From the NCBI RefSeq assembly GCF_004349245.1, contig NZ_SMLC01000022.1, positions 1 through 64,000 of the forward strand: 64,000 bases of DNA, read 5' to 3'. The position numbers were made by a program, and so were the translations under genes. The notes under the pieces are model-generated. The model was not told where the DNA came from, made no database searches, and saw only the letters and a program-made list of their open reading frames with translations. The stretch comes from Actinomadura sp. 6K520 (lineage in GTDB: Bacteria > Actinomycetota > Actinomycetes > Streptosporangiales > Streptosporangiaceae). Below are positions 24,260 to 32,170 of this stretch, one piece after another (the stretch's first letter is position 1; each line of letters opens with the position of its first letter).

Positions 24260-24907
24260 CGCGCCGTCGGAGGCGGGGGCGTCGTCCAGCAGCTGGGCGC
24301 GGAGAGCGGTGTGCACCCACCGCTCCCACCGGTCCGGCGGCCACGCGCGGTCCCGGGTCAGGACGAGGAAGAGTTCCGGGCTGAGCAGACCGTAGAGGAC
24401 GTCCGCCGCCTCCTCCGCGGAGACGGCCGGGCGGGCGCCCGGCTTCCCGGTCAGGCTTTTCGCGGCCGTGGAGATCACCGTGTACCGGGGGTCGTCCCGT
24501 TCCGGCCACAGCTCCTTGATCTCCGGGTTGGTCGCCGCCGCGGCCCTGACCATCTCGTTGACGGCCGCGACGCGTTCGAGCGTCCCCCGGGTGCCGGCGA
24601 CCAGCGCGGCCAGCGCCGCCTCGGCGGTGGCCGCCTCCGTGACCTCCGCGAACCACGCCCGGCCCAGCGTCGGGACGGGTTCGTCGTCGCCCGCGATCGC
24701 GACATCGACCAGCGCCTTGAGCAGCGCGGGCTTGTTCCGGAAGACGAAGTAGATCGTCTGCACCGCCACGCCCGCCCGGTCGGCGATCTCCTGCAGTTTC
24801 GTCGCCCCGTACCCCTGCTCGACGAACAGCGCGCCGGCCGCGTCGATGATCCGCCGCCGTGTCTCCCGGGACTTCTCGTCCCGGCGCCGCCGCTTGACCT
24901 CACCCAT
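24248..24907 (-). CDS. TetR family transcriptional regulator
   Basis: 219-aa TetR protein with HTH SRETRRRIIDAAGALFVEQGY and VAVQTIYFVFRNKPALLKAL. It is convergent with the MMPL gene and divergent from the methyltransferase at 24972. A palindrome of TCTAGAGT/ACTCTAGA lies in between, so the methyltransferase is the likely target. The ligand is unknown. Confidence 0.92.
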   Translation of the reverse strand: MGEVKRRRRDEKSRETRRRIIDAAGALFVEQGYGATKLQEIADRAGVAVQTIYFVFRNKPALLKALVDVAIAGDDEPVPTLGRAWFAEVTEAATAEAALAALVAGTRGTLERVAAVNEMVRAAAATNPEIKELWPERDDPRYTVISTAAKSLTGKPGARPAVSAEEAADVLYGLLSPELFLVLTRDRAWPPDRWERWVHTALRAQLLDDAPASDGASAR

Positions 24908-24921
24908 GATTGGAGCCTATA

Positions 24922-24953
24922 TCTAGAGTACAACTCTAGAGATGAACTCTAGT
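24922..24953. promoter_or_regulatory. palindrome plus third half-site, TetR operator
   Basis: TCTAGAGT at 24922-24929 and ACTCTAGA at 24933-24940 form a perfect 8-bp inverted repeat with a three-base gap. A further half-site, AACTCTAG, follows at 24945-24952. The set lies between the divergent TetR and methyltransferase genes; the third copy overlaps the furthest possible methyltransferase start, which suggests the real start lies later (24972). Confidence 0.75.
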
Positions 24954-24971
24954 GAGATGAAGAGGTGGGGC

Positions 24972-25808
24972 ATGGACGGCATCGTCAACCGTCAGCAGGC
25001 GGAGGCATGGAACGGCTGGGAGGGCGCGCACTGGGCCGAGAATCCCGAGCTCTACAACGGGATGATGGGCGACTTCGACGCACCCCTGTTCAGGGCGGCG
25101 GGCGTCACGTCCCGCGACCGGGTCCTCGACGTCGGGTGCGGAACCGGCCGGACGACGATCCTCGCCGCGCGCCGCGCCCGCGACGGCCACGCCGTGGGAA
25201 TCGACCTGTCGGCCCCGATGCTGGAGCGGGCCCGCCGGGACGCCGACGCCGAAGGCATCGGGAACGTCGCCTTCGAGCAGGGCGATGCGCAGGTGCATCC
25301 GTTCCCCGCGGGCGGGTTCGACGTCGTCCTCAGCCGCGGCGGCGTCATGTTCTTCGCCGACCATGTCGCGGCCTTCGCGAACCTGAGGCGGGCACTCGCA
25401 CCGGACGGCCGGCTCGCGTTCCTCGGTCCGCGGCCGGGCGGCCCGGACAACGCCTACGCCCGCGCGACCGCCGCGCTCTCGCCCTTCCTGCGCGAGGCGT
25501 CCCCCGCCGCGACGGGCATGGGGTCGCTGCTCGACCCCGCCCGTATCCGGGAGGTCCTCGCCGCCGCGGGATTCACCGGCATCGACGTGACCGCCGTCGA
25601 CGCCCCCATGACGTTCGGCGCCGACGCGTCGGCCGCCGCCGACTTCCTCTTCTCCATGGGCCCGACCCGCCACAATCTGCGCGACGTGGACGCGGCGACC
25701 ATCACCCGCATACGCGCCGAAGTGCAGGAGGCCCTGACGGAGTTCGAAACCCCGGCGGGCGTCCGCATCCCGGGCTCGGTCTGGCTGACCACCGCCTCAC
25801 CGGCCTAA
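24972..25808 (+). CDS. class I SAM-dependent methyltransferase
   Basis: 278-aa methyltransferase with the SAM-binding motif I VLDVGCGTGRTT, motif II VGIDLSAPM and motif III DVVLSRGGVMFFAD. It shares the N-terminal segment EAWNGxEGxHWA and the block FEQGDAQVHPFP with the methyltransferase at 40142, so the two are paralogues. Starts at 24942, 24957 and 24972 are all in frame; GAGGTGG before the last and the operator overlap of the first favour 24972. It is controlled by the divergent TetR (inference). The methyl acceptor is unknown. Confidence 0.9.
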   Translation: MDGIVNRQQAEAWNGWEGAHWAENPELYNGMMGDFDAPLFRAAGVTSRDRVLDVGCGTGRTTILAARRARDGHAVGIDLSAPMLERARRDADAEGIGNVAFEQGDAQVHPFPAGGFDVVLSRGGVMFFADHVAAFANLRRALAPDGRLAFLGPRPGGPDNAYARATAALSPFLREASPAATGMGSLLDPARIREVLAAAGFTGIDVTAVDAPMTFGADASAAADFLFSMGPTRHNLRDVDAATITRIRAEVQEALTEFETPAGVRIPGSVWLTTASPA

Positions 25809-25857
25809 CGCGGTACTGGCCGTCGTGAACGTTCGTGGCAGCGGGCTGGTGGGTCGG

Positions 25858-26247
25858 CTACGGGATCTGCTCGACGCGGACGCCCGGGACGCTCTCGTAC
25901 ACCTTGGGTTCGGCGGTGATCAGGGGCCAGCGGCGCCAGCGGGCGGACCAGGCGGCCTGCGCCGCGTCCATGCCCAGGTTCGGGTTCGTGGTGACGAGCA
26001 GGCCGGTCTGCTGGGCGATCACGTCGTCGAGGTCGTCGACGTGCACGACCTGCATGCCGGGCAGGCGTTCCAGGACGGCCCGCCCGTGGTCGGGGACGAT
26101 CTGCCAGGCGCGGGCCAGGGCCGTGGCCGGGATGACGATCGTGGCGTGCTGGGCGATCGAGGCGCGCAGCCGGGCGCGGACATAGATCGTCTTGCCGGTG
26201 GCAAGGTCCAGGAGAGCGGTCGCGTCGAAGACGTGACCGGTGATCAC
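25858..26247 (-). CDS. vapC: PIN-domain protein, degenerate VapC-like toxin
   Basis: 129-aa PIN-like protein. Asp8 (HVFDATALLDL), Asp94 (GMDAAQAAW) and Glu113 (ITAEPKV) occupy three of the four acidic positions of the nuclease site. The second acidic residue, normally in an ALAE-type turn, is missing (ATALARA). It overlaps the upstream ribbon-helix-helix gene by four bases in a classic antitoxin-toxin order. Loss of one acid may weaken nuclease activity, or another residue may compensate. Whether it is active needs testing. Confidence 0.72.
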   Translation of the reverse strand: MITGHVFDATALLDLATGKTIYVRARLRASIAQHATIVIPATALARAWQIVPDHGRAVLERLPGMQVVHVDDLDDVIAQQTGLLVTTNPNLGMDAAQAAWSARWRRWPLITAEPKVYESVPGVRVEQIP

Positions 26248-26483
26248 GCGACGTCCCGGTTCTCCGGGGTGCCGCGTTCGACGAGCCGGTCCACCATGGC
26301 CTGCTCGTCCGGGCTCGGCGGCCCGAACAGGTCGTCGATGGTGGACGCGTCCCGCAGGAGGGCCAGTTTGAGCCGCGCCCCGTCCGCGAGGAACCCGGAC
26401 ACCGAGGCGATCTTCTTCTCCTCGGCAAGCCCCTGCAACGTGGCGGCAAGCTCATCAGGGAGCGTGATGTTGAGTCTCGCCAT
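26244..26483 (-). CDS. vapB: ribbon-helix-helix antitoxin (VapB-like)
   Basis: 79-aa protein. The N-terminal MARLNITLPDELAATLQGLA is a typical ribbon-helix-helix beta strand and helix A, followed by SVSGFLADGARL (helix B). The acidic C terminus (TIDDLFGPPSPDEQAMVDRL) would wrap the toxin. It overlaps the PIN gene. Its upstream region contains the inverted repeat at 26495-26522, likely its autoregulatory operator. Confidence 0.82.
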   Translation of the reverse strand: MARLNITLPDELAATLQGLAEEKKIASVSGFLADGARLKLALLRDASTIDDLFGPPSPDEQAMVDRLVERGTPENRDVA

Positions 26484-26494
26484 GGGGGTCACGA

Positions 26495-26522
26495 TACACA
26501 CTCTCGCGTCCCTCAGTGTGTA
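26495..26522. promoter_or_regulatory. inverted repeat before VapBC genes
   Basis: TACACACT at 26495-26502 and AGTGTGTA at 26515-26522 are exact inverted copies, 12 bases apart, 12 bases upstream of the antitoxin start. On the minus strand, TATCGT between the arms and the start could be a -10 box. The place and symmetry fit an RHH-type operator. The MerR stop codon lies within the upstream arm. Confidence 0.7.
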
Positions 26523-27013
26523 CTCGGATGTGGAGGCGCCGGGCGTTTGCTCCCGCTTACAACGGCGATGTCGGTCTGTGCAGGGCCGACATCGCCCCGG
26601 CTCCTCGCGCCCGCACCGATGCGATCCGCCAGCATCCGGGCGAAGTTGGGGCATCGGGTGAAGTCCTCGTGGTCGCACTGGAGGGCGCCTTCGATGAGGT
26701 CCAGGGACGCCTGCGCGGCCGCGATGCGGGAGCGGAGCGCCGCGGCCTCCTCGCAGAGGACGTCCCGGCGCTTCGCCGGGTCGGCGGCCGTCATCAGGGT
26801 GGCGATGCTCTCCAGGGAGAGCCCCGCCTCCTTTGCGCTCAGGATGAGAGCGACCCGCGTGAGGTCGGCGGGGCCGTAGCGGCGGCGTCCGGCGGCGTCG
26901 CGCGCCGGAGTGAGCAGCCCCATCGACTCCCAGTGGCGCAGGACGTGCGCGGCCAAGCCGAAGTGACCGGCCAGGGCGCCGATGCTCATCGCCCCGGGCT
27001 CGCTTGACTTCAT
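26513..27013 (-). CDS. MerR family transcriptional regulator
   Basis: 166-aa MerR protein with N-terminal winged helix (SIGALAGHFGLAAHVLRHWE), then a dimerisation helix. It ends with LQCDHEDFTRCPNF, a Cys-x(8)-Cys motif commonly present in one MerR subgroup. The start at 27013 (MKSSEPGAMSIG) is chosen from an upstream longer frame; MSIG at 26989 is the alternative. It is divergent from the methyltransferase at 27042, which it probably controls; ATGTCGACAT lies between them. Confidence 0.88.
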   Translation of the reverse strand: MKSSEPGAMSIGALAGHFGLAAHVLRHWESMGLLTPARDAAGRRRYGPADLTRVALILSAKEAGLSLESIATLMTAADPAKRRDVLCEEAAALRSRIAAAQASLDLIEGALQCDHEDFTRCPNFARMLADRIGAGARSRGDVGPAQTDIAVVSGSKRPAPPHPSTH

Positions 27014-27041
27014 GTCGACATTAACTCCCATCCTGGCGCGC

Positions 27042-27812
27042 ATGACCACTGAAACGGAGAAGGCGCGCCAGGCGACGAAGGACCTCATCGCGCTGCTCGA
27101 TGCGGCCGATCGCCTGCCGGGCGCTGCGGAACTGCGGGTCCGCTCCTACGAGCTGCTCGCCGCCGAGCCCGGGACGTCCGTGGTGGACGTGGGCTGCGGC
27201 GCCGGACGGGCCGTGGCCGAACTGACCGAGCGGGGAGTGCGGGCGGTCGGCGCGGACCCGAACGAGACGATGATCACGATTGCCCGTGACCGGTGGCCGG
27301 AGGCGGACTTCCGTCTCGCGGGAGCGTACGAACTGCCGCTCGCGGACGCCTCGGTGCACGGCTACCGGGCAGACAAGGTGTTCCACATCCTCGCCGAGCC
27401 GGAACGGGCGCTGGTCGAGGCCCGCCGCGTCCTCGTGCCGGGAGGGCGGATCGTGCTCGTCGGCCAGGACTGGGACTCCTTCGCCATCGACTCCGCCGAC
27501 CCGGCCCTCACCCGCACCATCGTGCACGCCCGCGCCGACCTGGTCGCCGAGCCGCGGGCCGCCCGCCGGTACCGCAACCTGCTGCTCGACACCGGGTTCG
27601 GCGACGTCACGGTGGAGGCGCACACCGCGGTGTTCACCGGGCCGGCGATGCTGCCCGTGCTCACCGAACTGGCCGACAAGGTCCTCTCCGCCGGGGCGAT
27701 CACCCGCGAGCAGGCGGACGGCTGGAAGGCCGAGCAGCGTGCGCGGGCCGAAGCCGACCGGCTCTTCATGGCGATGCCGATGTTCATGGCGGCCGGATCC
27801 ACTCCCCGGTGA
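27042..27812 (+). CDS. class I SAM-dependent methyltransferase
   Basis: 256-aa methyltransferase with motif I VVDVGCGAGRAVAEL and motif II VGADPNETM. The motif III region is GYRADKVFHILAEPERAL, and VLVPGGRIVLVGQDW follows. It is of the UbiE/COQ5-like group with unknown acceptor. It starts 28 bases from the divergent MerR start, typical of a MerR-controlled partner. An SMP-30/gluconolactonase gene follows by 67 bases. Confidence 0.88.
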   Translation: MTTETEKARQATKDLIALLDAADRLPGAAELRVRSYELLAAEPGTSVVDVGCGAGRAVAELTERGVRAVGADPNETMITIARDRWPEADFRLAGAYELPLADASVHGYRADKVFHILAEPERALVEARRVLVPGGRIVLVGQDWDSFAIDSADPALTRTIVHARADLVAEPRAARRYRNLLLDTGFGDVTVEAHTAVFTGPAMLPVLTELADKVLSAGAITREQADGWKAEQRARAEADRLFMAMPMFMAAGSTPR

Positions 27813-27879
27813 AGTCGTGTCGATCCGGCCGTTCCCCGTTCGTGTAGGAGGTGAGAAACCCGCACCGGAGAAGGACGTG

Positions 27880-28722
27880 ATGAGGATGAGCGAGATTCGG
27901 ACGCTGGTGGACGGGCGGGGACTGGTCGAGTCGCCGCGCTGGCATGGGGACCGGCTGTACTTCTCCGACTGGTCCGCGGGCGAGGTCGTCGCGGTGGGGC
28001 TCGACGGCTCCAGCGAGGTCGTCGCGCAGGTGAAGTCGCTGCCGCTCTGCACGGCCTGGCTCCCGGGCGGCCCGCTGCTGATCGTCTCGGCGTGGGACGG
28101 CCTGCTGCTGCGCCGGGAGCCCGACGGCTCACTGGTCACGCACGCCGACCTCGGCCGGCCCGGCTGGAACGACGTCGTCGCCGACGGGCGCGGCAACGTG
28201 TACGTCAACGGCTTCGAGTCGATCTCCGGGGAGGACTTCGGGCCCGGGTCGGTCTTCCTGGCTCCGGCGGACGGCCCGGTACGCCAGGTGGCCGACGAAA
28301 TCACGTTCCCGAACGGGATGGCGGTGACGCCCGACAACGCCACGCTCATTGTCGCGGACTCCTACGCGAACGTCCTGCTGGCCTTCGACATTGGCCCGGA
28401 CGGCGGGCTGTCGGGGCGCCGCGTTTGGGCCGACCTGGGCGAGGCCGCTCCGGACGGCATCTGCGTGGACGCGGAGAACGCCGTCTGGTACGCCGACGTC
28501 CCCAACCGCCGCTGCGTGCGCGTCGCCGAGGGAGGGGCGGTACTCCAGACCGTCGACCTGGATCGCGGCGCCTTCTCCTGCACCCTGGGCGGCCCCGACC
28601 GGACCACCCTGTTCATCACCGCCGCCGAATGGCGCGGCATGACCGACCCGGACATGGTGACCCCCGGCTCCGGCCAGGTCCTCACCGTCGAGGTCACCGT
28701 GCCGGGAGCGGGTTGGCCCTGA
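27880..28722 (+). CDS. SMP-30/gluconolactonase/LRE family protein
   Basis: 280-aa six-bladed beta-propeller of the SMP-30 group, which hydrolyses sugar lactones with a divalent metal. The N-terminal motif LVESPRWHGDRLYFSDWSAG holds the metal-binding Glu. A later FPNGMAVTPDNATLIVADSY and APDGICVDAENAVWYADV match the conserved blades with the metal-binding Asn and Asp. ATG 27880 is preceded by GGAGAAGGA. It is convergent with the XRE-TPR gene. The lactone substrate is unknown. Confidence 0.92.
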   Translation: MRMSEIRTLVDGRGLVESPRWHGDRLYFSDWSAGEVVAVGLDGSSEVVAQVKSLPLCTAWLPGGPLLIVSAWDGLLLRREPDGSLVTHADLGRPGWNDVVADGRGNVYVNGFESISGEDFGPGSVFLAPADGPVRQVADEITFPNGMAVTPDNATLIVADSYANVLLAFDIGPDGGLSGRRVWADLGEAAPDGICVDAENAVWYADVPNRRCVRVAEGGAVLQTVDLDRGAFSCTLGGPDRTTLFITAAEWRGMTDPDMVTPGSGQVLTVEVTVPGAGWP

Positions 28723-28738
28723 TGCACCCTCGGTCCGG

Positions 28739-30052
28739 CTACCTGGCCCCGGCGAGCATCGCGTAGGCGTCCCGCAGGGCGGGTCTTTTCGCGTCTTTCG
28801 ACGATGCGAGGCCGAGAGACGTGAAGGCTGTGCGGCGGATCATGGCGTCCAGGCGGTGGGCGGCTGGAAGTTCCTCCAAGATCCGCATCACATGCTGGGC
28901 GCCGGAGTCGGTGTCGCCTGCCTTGATGAGGCCCCCTGCTCGATGCAACTCGATCTGGGCACGGGGCAAGAAGCTCTCGGCCGGATATCGCGCCATGGCG
29001 GCGTCCTGGGCCTGCTGGGCACGGTCGACATCGCCCGAGTGCATGTGGACGTAGCTGGCGACATGGTGTAGCCGCTGCTCCGACCAGCCCCACATCGTGA
29101 TGCTGTCCTGTTTGGTCTTGGCGGGGAGGTGCTCGAACACTCGCGTGAGGTCGGCAAGGGCCTGTTCGGCTTCGTTGTGGCGACCGAGTTGGGCGTATGC
29201 CTGGGCTCTTGCCGAGTTGGCGCTGGCCACTCCGGCGGACGGCCGACCGTGATTGAGCTCGATCGCCTTTTCGGCAGCGTCGAGGCTGGAAAGCTCCGAG
29301 CGGCCCGTGTAGAGCGATAGCACCGCCTCCTTGCCACGGATGTGCGAGGCGGTGGCGTTGTCGCCCGATGCGTCCGCGGCGTGTGCCGCGGTGCGCCACC
29401 AGCGCCGGGCGGCGCGTGGATCGCCGAGGCCGGTCAGCTGGTACGCGGTGAGCGCGGCCAGGTGCGCGGCCGTGTTGACGAGACGGCCCCTGACGGGGTC
29501 GTTGGCGCGGGAGATGAGCACATCGAGTTCGGCCACGTCCGCTAGCAGGTCCCGGAGGACCACGGCCGGGGGCAGTTGGTCGACCTCGTGCGCGTAGTCG
29601 AAGGCGACGCGCTCCCAGGTGTCGGCGTCGCGTTCGGTTGCCTCGGTCGTGAGGGTGCCGGTGAGGGTGGCGCGCAGGTGTTCGGCGTCGCGGCCGAGCG
29701 GGGCGGCGACGGCGGTGGTGGCGAGGAGGCCGAGGAGGGCGCGGCGCTTCACTTCGTCCTCCTCATGGTCGTGGTCGGGCTCATACGGAGAGGATGCCTC
29801 CATGACCACCCCGGTTGAGAAGAGTTCCGAGGGGTCCAATTTGAACGCTTTTGCATAGGCAGGTGCCCAGTCGCGCGGAAAATTCCGCCCCTTCTCCCAG
29901 TCGTAGATCTGACGTGCGAGGTTGGCCACGTTGCCTCGCTCCAGGCCGTCCGCGTGCAGGAGTTGCCTGGCCATCTCGTGTTTGCTCCAGCCTCGCCTGT
30001 CACGTTCGACGCGGAGCCGGGCTGCCCATATTGGGGGATTTTGGGCAGTCAT
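28739..30052 (-). CDS. XRE-TPR transcriptional regulator
   Basis: 437-aa protein. A long N-terminal HTH region (residues 7-60: WAARLRVERDRRGWSKHEMA and IYDWEKGRN) is followed by several TPR-like helical repeats (about 130-430), the architecture of peptide-responsive or actinomycete-specific regulators. The start at 30052 (MTAQNPP) is preceded by AAAGGGGG. A perfect hairpin (30074-30101) lies 22 bases upstream of it. Two unknown small genes follow divergently, as is common for this family in actinomycetes. Confidence 0.85.
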   Translation of the reverse strand: MTAQNPPIWAARLRVERDRRGWSKHEMARQLLHADGLERGNVANLARQIYDWEKGRNFPRDWAPAYAKAFKLDPSELFSTGVVMEASSPYEPDHDHEEDEVKRRALLGLLATTAVAAPLGRDAEHLRATLTGTLTTEATERDADTWERVAFDYAHEVDQLPPAVVLRDLLADVAELDVLISRANDPVRGRLVNTAAHLAALTAYQLTGLGDPRAARRWWRTAAHAADASGDNATASHIRGKEAVLSLYTGRSELSSLDAAEKAIELNHGRPSAGVASANSARAQAYAQLGRHNEAEQALADLTRVFEHLPAKTKQDSITMWGWSEQRLHHVASYVHMHSGDVDRAQQAQDAAMARYPAESFLPRAQIELHRAGGLIKAGDTDSGAQHVMRILEELPAAHRLDAMIRRTAFTSLGLASSKDAKRPALRDAYAMLAGAR

Positions 30053-30073
30053 TCGTGTGTGCCCCCTTTTGTG

Positions 30074-30101
30074 GACCCGGAGACTTTCGAGTCTCCGGGT
30101 C
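30074..30101. promoter_or_regulatory. perfect 12-bp hairpin with TTCG loop
   Basis: GACCCGGAGACT (30074-30085) is exactly complementary to the following AGTCTCCGGGTC (30090-30101), with loop TTCG. It lies 22 bases upstream of the XRE-TPR start on the minus strand. It may be an operator for that protein, a leader RNA hairpin, or a plus-strand terminator (the plus strand continues with a T-rich stretch). Confidence 0.65.
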
Positions 30102-30261
30102 TGTCTCCGCATTCTCATCTTTTCTCGCGCTCTGTGACGGCGGTTTACTCACAGTCGCGGGACGAGTTGAGAAGCGTCCTGCCTCCGAAGACGAAGCAGC
30201 CCCGACCCGGTGCTGGAACACCATGTGGGCCGGGGCCTGACCAGGAAACGAGGTCCTGGCT

Positions 30262-30552
30262 GTGGACCAGCCTATGACCCCCGAGGTGCGGCTCGCGGCA
30301 CTTGCCGCGCATCTGGCCGCGAGGAAACTCGACGTCGACCTGTCCGCTGCCGGGCTGCGGGTCACGAACCCACAGGTCAAGGGCTGCTGCACGAAGAACG
30401 CCGCCGACACGATCTCGTGCCGTCCCCGGGATGAGGACGGCGCCGCACTCTGGTTCTTCACGTCATGGGGCGAGCCGATCGCGCCCGCCGACCGCCTCAC
30501 CGACGCGGCCGTGTTCGTCCTCGGCTCCCTGGCCGTGAGGGAGGAGCGGTGA
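30262..30552 (+). CDS. small uncharacterised protein
   Basis: 96-aa protein of no recognised family. It has a helix-rich N terminus and three cysteines (Cys42, Cys43, Cys53) around GCCTKNAADTISC, then FFTSWGEPIAPADRL. A GTG start is preferred since GAGGTCC lies seven bases upstream; an ATG lies 12 bases later. It overlaps the next gene by four bases (GTGA). The gene pair sits beside the XRE-TPR regulator and may be its target. Confidence 0.55.
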   Translation: MDQPMTPEVRLAALAAHLAARKLDVDLSAAGLRVTNPQVKGCCTKNAADTISCRPRDEDGAALWFFTSWGEPIAPADRLTDAAVFVLGSLAVREER

Positions 30553-30959
30553 CCCCGTGGGCGACGGCCGACCTGGACCCCGAACGCGTCGCGGCCGAGC
30601 TGGCACGCCGCTTCCCGGGCTGCTCTGTCTGGCTGGGGGAGTACACCGGCCGCTGGTGGGCCCTCACCCGCGACCGGACGGGGCGTGACCGGCTGGTCGA
30701 AGCTCCGGACCCGGCGACGCTCGGACGCCTGCTGGAGGAGTCGACCGGACGCGACCACTACGGCCGGTACTCGCGGGCGTCCCTCCAGAACCGCACGGCC
30801 GGACGGGCCGCGCCCTCGCCCCCCAGGGCACCCCGTCCGGCCGTGCACTCCAGGCCGCCCTCCCGCCCGCCGGTACGGGCGAGACGCATCGAAAGGCGCC
30901 CCCGCGGTGGCTGGCTCCGCCGCATGCTCGCCTCCTTCGTGATCGTGGAGACCCCCTGA
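30549..30959 (+). CDS. small uncharacterised protein with disordered tail
   Basis: 136-aa protein with a folded N-terminal part (about 1-70) containing SVWLGEYTGRWWALTRD and an Arg/Pro-rich C-terminal tail. It starts with GTG overlapping the stop of the previous gene. The tail is antisense to the 3' end of the GT87 gene on the minus strand (202-base overlap), so either this tail or that gene's extra C terminus is probably not real. No function can be assigned. Confidence 0.5.
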   Translation: MTPWATADLDPERVAAELARRFPGCSVWLGEYTGRWWALTRDRTGRDRLVEAPDPATLGRLLEESTGRDHYGRYSRASLQNRTAGRAAPSPPRAPRPAVHSRPPSRPPVRARRIERRPRGGWLRRMLASFVIVETP

Positions 30960-32038
30960 TGAAGCCGGACGACCATGTGCCCCAGAAAGAACAGGCCGGC
31001 CAACAGGTAGCAGTTGGCGACGGGCAGCAGTAGCAGGTGCCAGCCGAAGCTGAGTGGTTCGGGGATGTACGGCGTCCACCACATGGGGGCCAGGGCGAAC
31101 AGGGTGTAGCCGCAGATCGCGATGGTTCGGTTCTTGTCGCGTATGAGCACGGCCAGGGCCGGGACTATCCACACCCAGTGATGCGCCCAGGAGATGGGGG
31201 AGACCAGGAGGCCGGTCACACCGGTCACCGCTACGGCGGTCAGCCAGTCGCCGCGCCTCGCCCAGGCGGCCGCTATCAGGAGCCCGGTGATTCCGATGGT
31301 CAAGGGGATGGCGGTGTACCAGTCACCGACATCGGCCGTTCCTCTAAGGGTTCGCGTGAGTGCGCCAAGAGGGGATTGGTTGCTGATGTACGGGACGCCG
31401 ACGCGGGAAGTGTCGTAAAAGGTGTGGAGCCAGTAATGACGGGACGCGTCCGGTGCGACGGCGTACGCGAGGAGGGTGCAGACGGCGAAGGAGACCGCGG
31501 CCGTGAAGGCGTCCCTCGTCCGTCTCGTCACGAGGAGAAGGACGATGAAGATGCCCGGGGTCAGCTTGATCGCCGTCGCGATGCCGATGGCGATGCCCGC
31601 GGGGCGGCCTTGGGCGACCCGGTGCAGGTCGGCGAGGACGAGGGCGAGCAGGAACAGGTTGACCTGGCCCTGGAAGAACGAATGCCACACCGGCCCCAGC
31701 AGCAGTCCACCGGCCACCGCGACCTTCAGGGAAACGCGGTGCCCGGCCAGCTTCATGGTCGTCGCGCAAGCCCATGTGAAAGCGGCCAGTGAGGTGAGTT
31801 GCCACATCAGGCGGGCGGGAGTGAGAGGCAGGGCGGCCATGGGTGTGAACAGTGCGGCCATGAACGGCGTGTTCGTGAACCAGTGGGCGGCGAGCTGCTC
31901 GTCGTAGAGGCGCGTGCCATCCGTCACGGCGTGCCCGCCCAGCCAGTAGATACGGAAGTCCAGCGAGTCGTAGGTGAGTGAGAAGACCACGACGACGAAA
32001 ACTTCGATAATGAGGACGAATGTGGGCCAGCGCTTCAT
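30758..32038 (-). CDS. glycosyltransferase family 87 membrane protein (DUF2029)
   Basis: Polytopic GT87-type mannosyltransferase, about 9-10 helices, similar in type to PimE and other polyprenol-phosphate-mannose-dependent enzymes. The N-terminal YDSLDFRIYWLGGHAV carries the conserved Asp near the first loop. WHSFFQGQVNLFLLALV and SWAHHWVWIVPALAVL follow. Start 32038 (MKRWPTF) is chosen by hydrophobicity; 32092 is also in frame. The core ends near GHMVVRLHQGV. The last 60 residues run antisense to the neighbouring small gene and look like read-through. Confidence 0.78.
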   Translation of the reverse strand: MKRWPTFVLIIEVFVVVVFSLTYDSLDFRIYWLGGHAVTDGTRLYDEQLAAHWFTNTPFMAALFTPMAALPLTPARLMWQLTSLAAFTWACATTMKLAGHRVSLKVAVAGGLLLGPVWHSFFQGQVNLFLLALVLADLHRVAQGRPAGIAIGIATAIKLTPGIFIVLLLVTRRTRDAFTAAVSFAVCTLLAYAVAPDASRHYWLHTFYDTSRVGVPYISNQSPLGALTRTLRGTADVGDWYTAIPLTIGITGLLIAAAWARRGDWLTAVAVTGVTGLLVSPISWAHHWVWIVPALAVLIRDKNRTIAICGYTLFALAPMWWTPYIPEPLSFGWHLLLLPVANCYLLAGLFFLGHMVVRLHQGVSTITKEASMRRSQPPRGRLSMRLARTGGREGGLECTAGRGALGGEGAARPAVRFWRDAREYRP

Positions 32039-32170
32039 GCGGACAACGCTGGCTTCGAGCAAGGCGGGTGGGCGTCGGGCCGTCGGCCCCATTTGTCATG
32101 GCGCTTGTGGCCCGCGGGCTTACGCCTGCGGGCCAATGTGCCGGTGAGTGGTCGCGGTTACGATCGCGCC

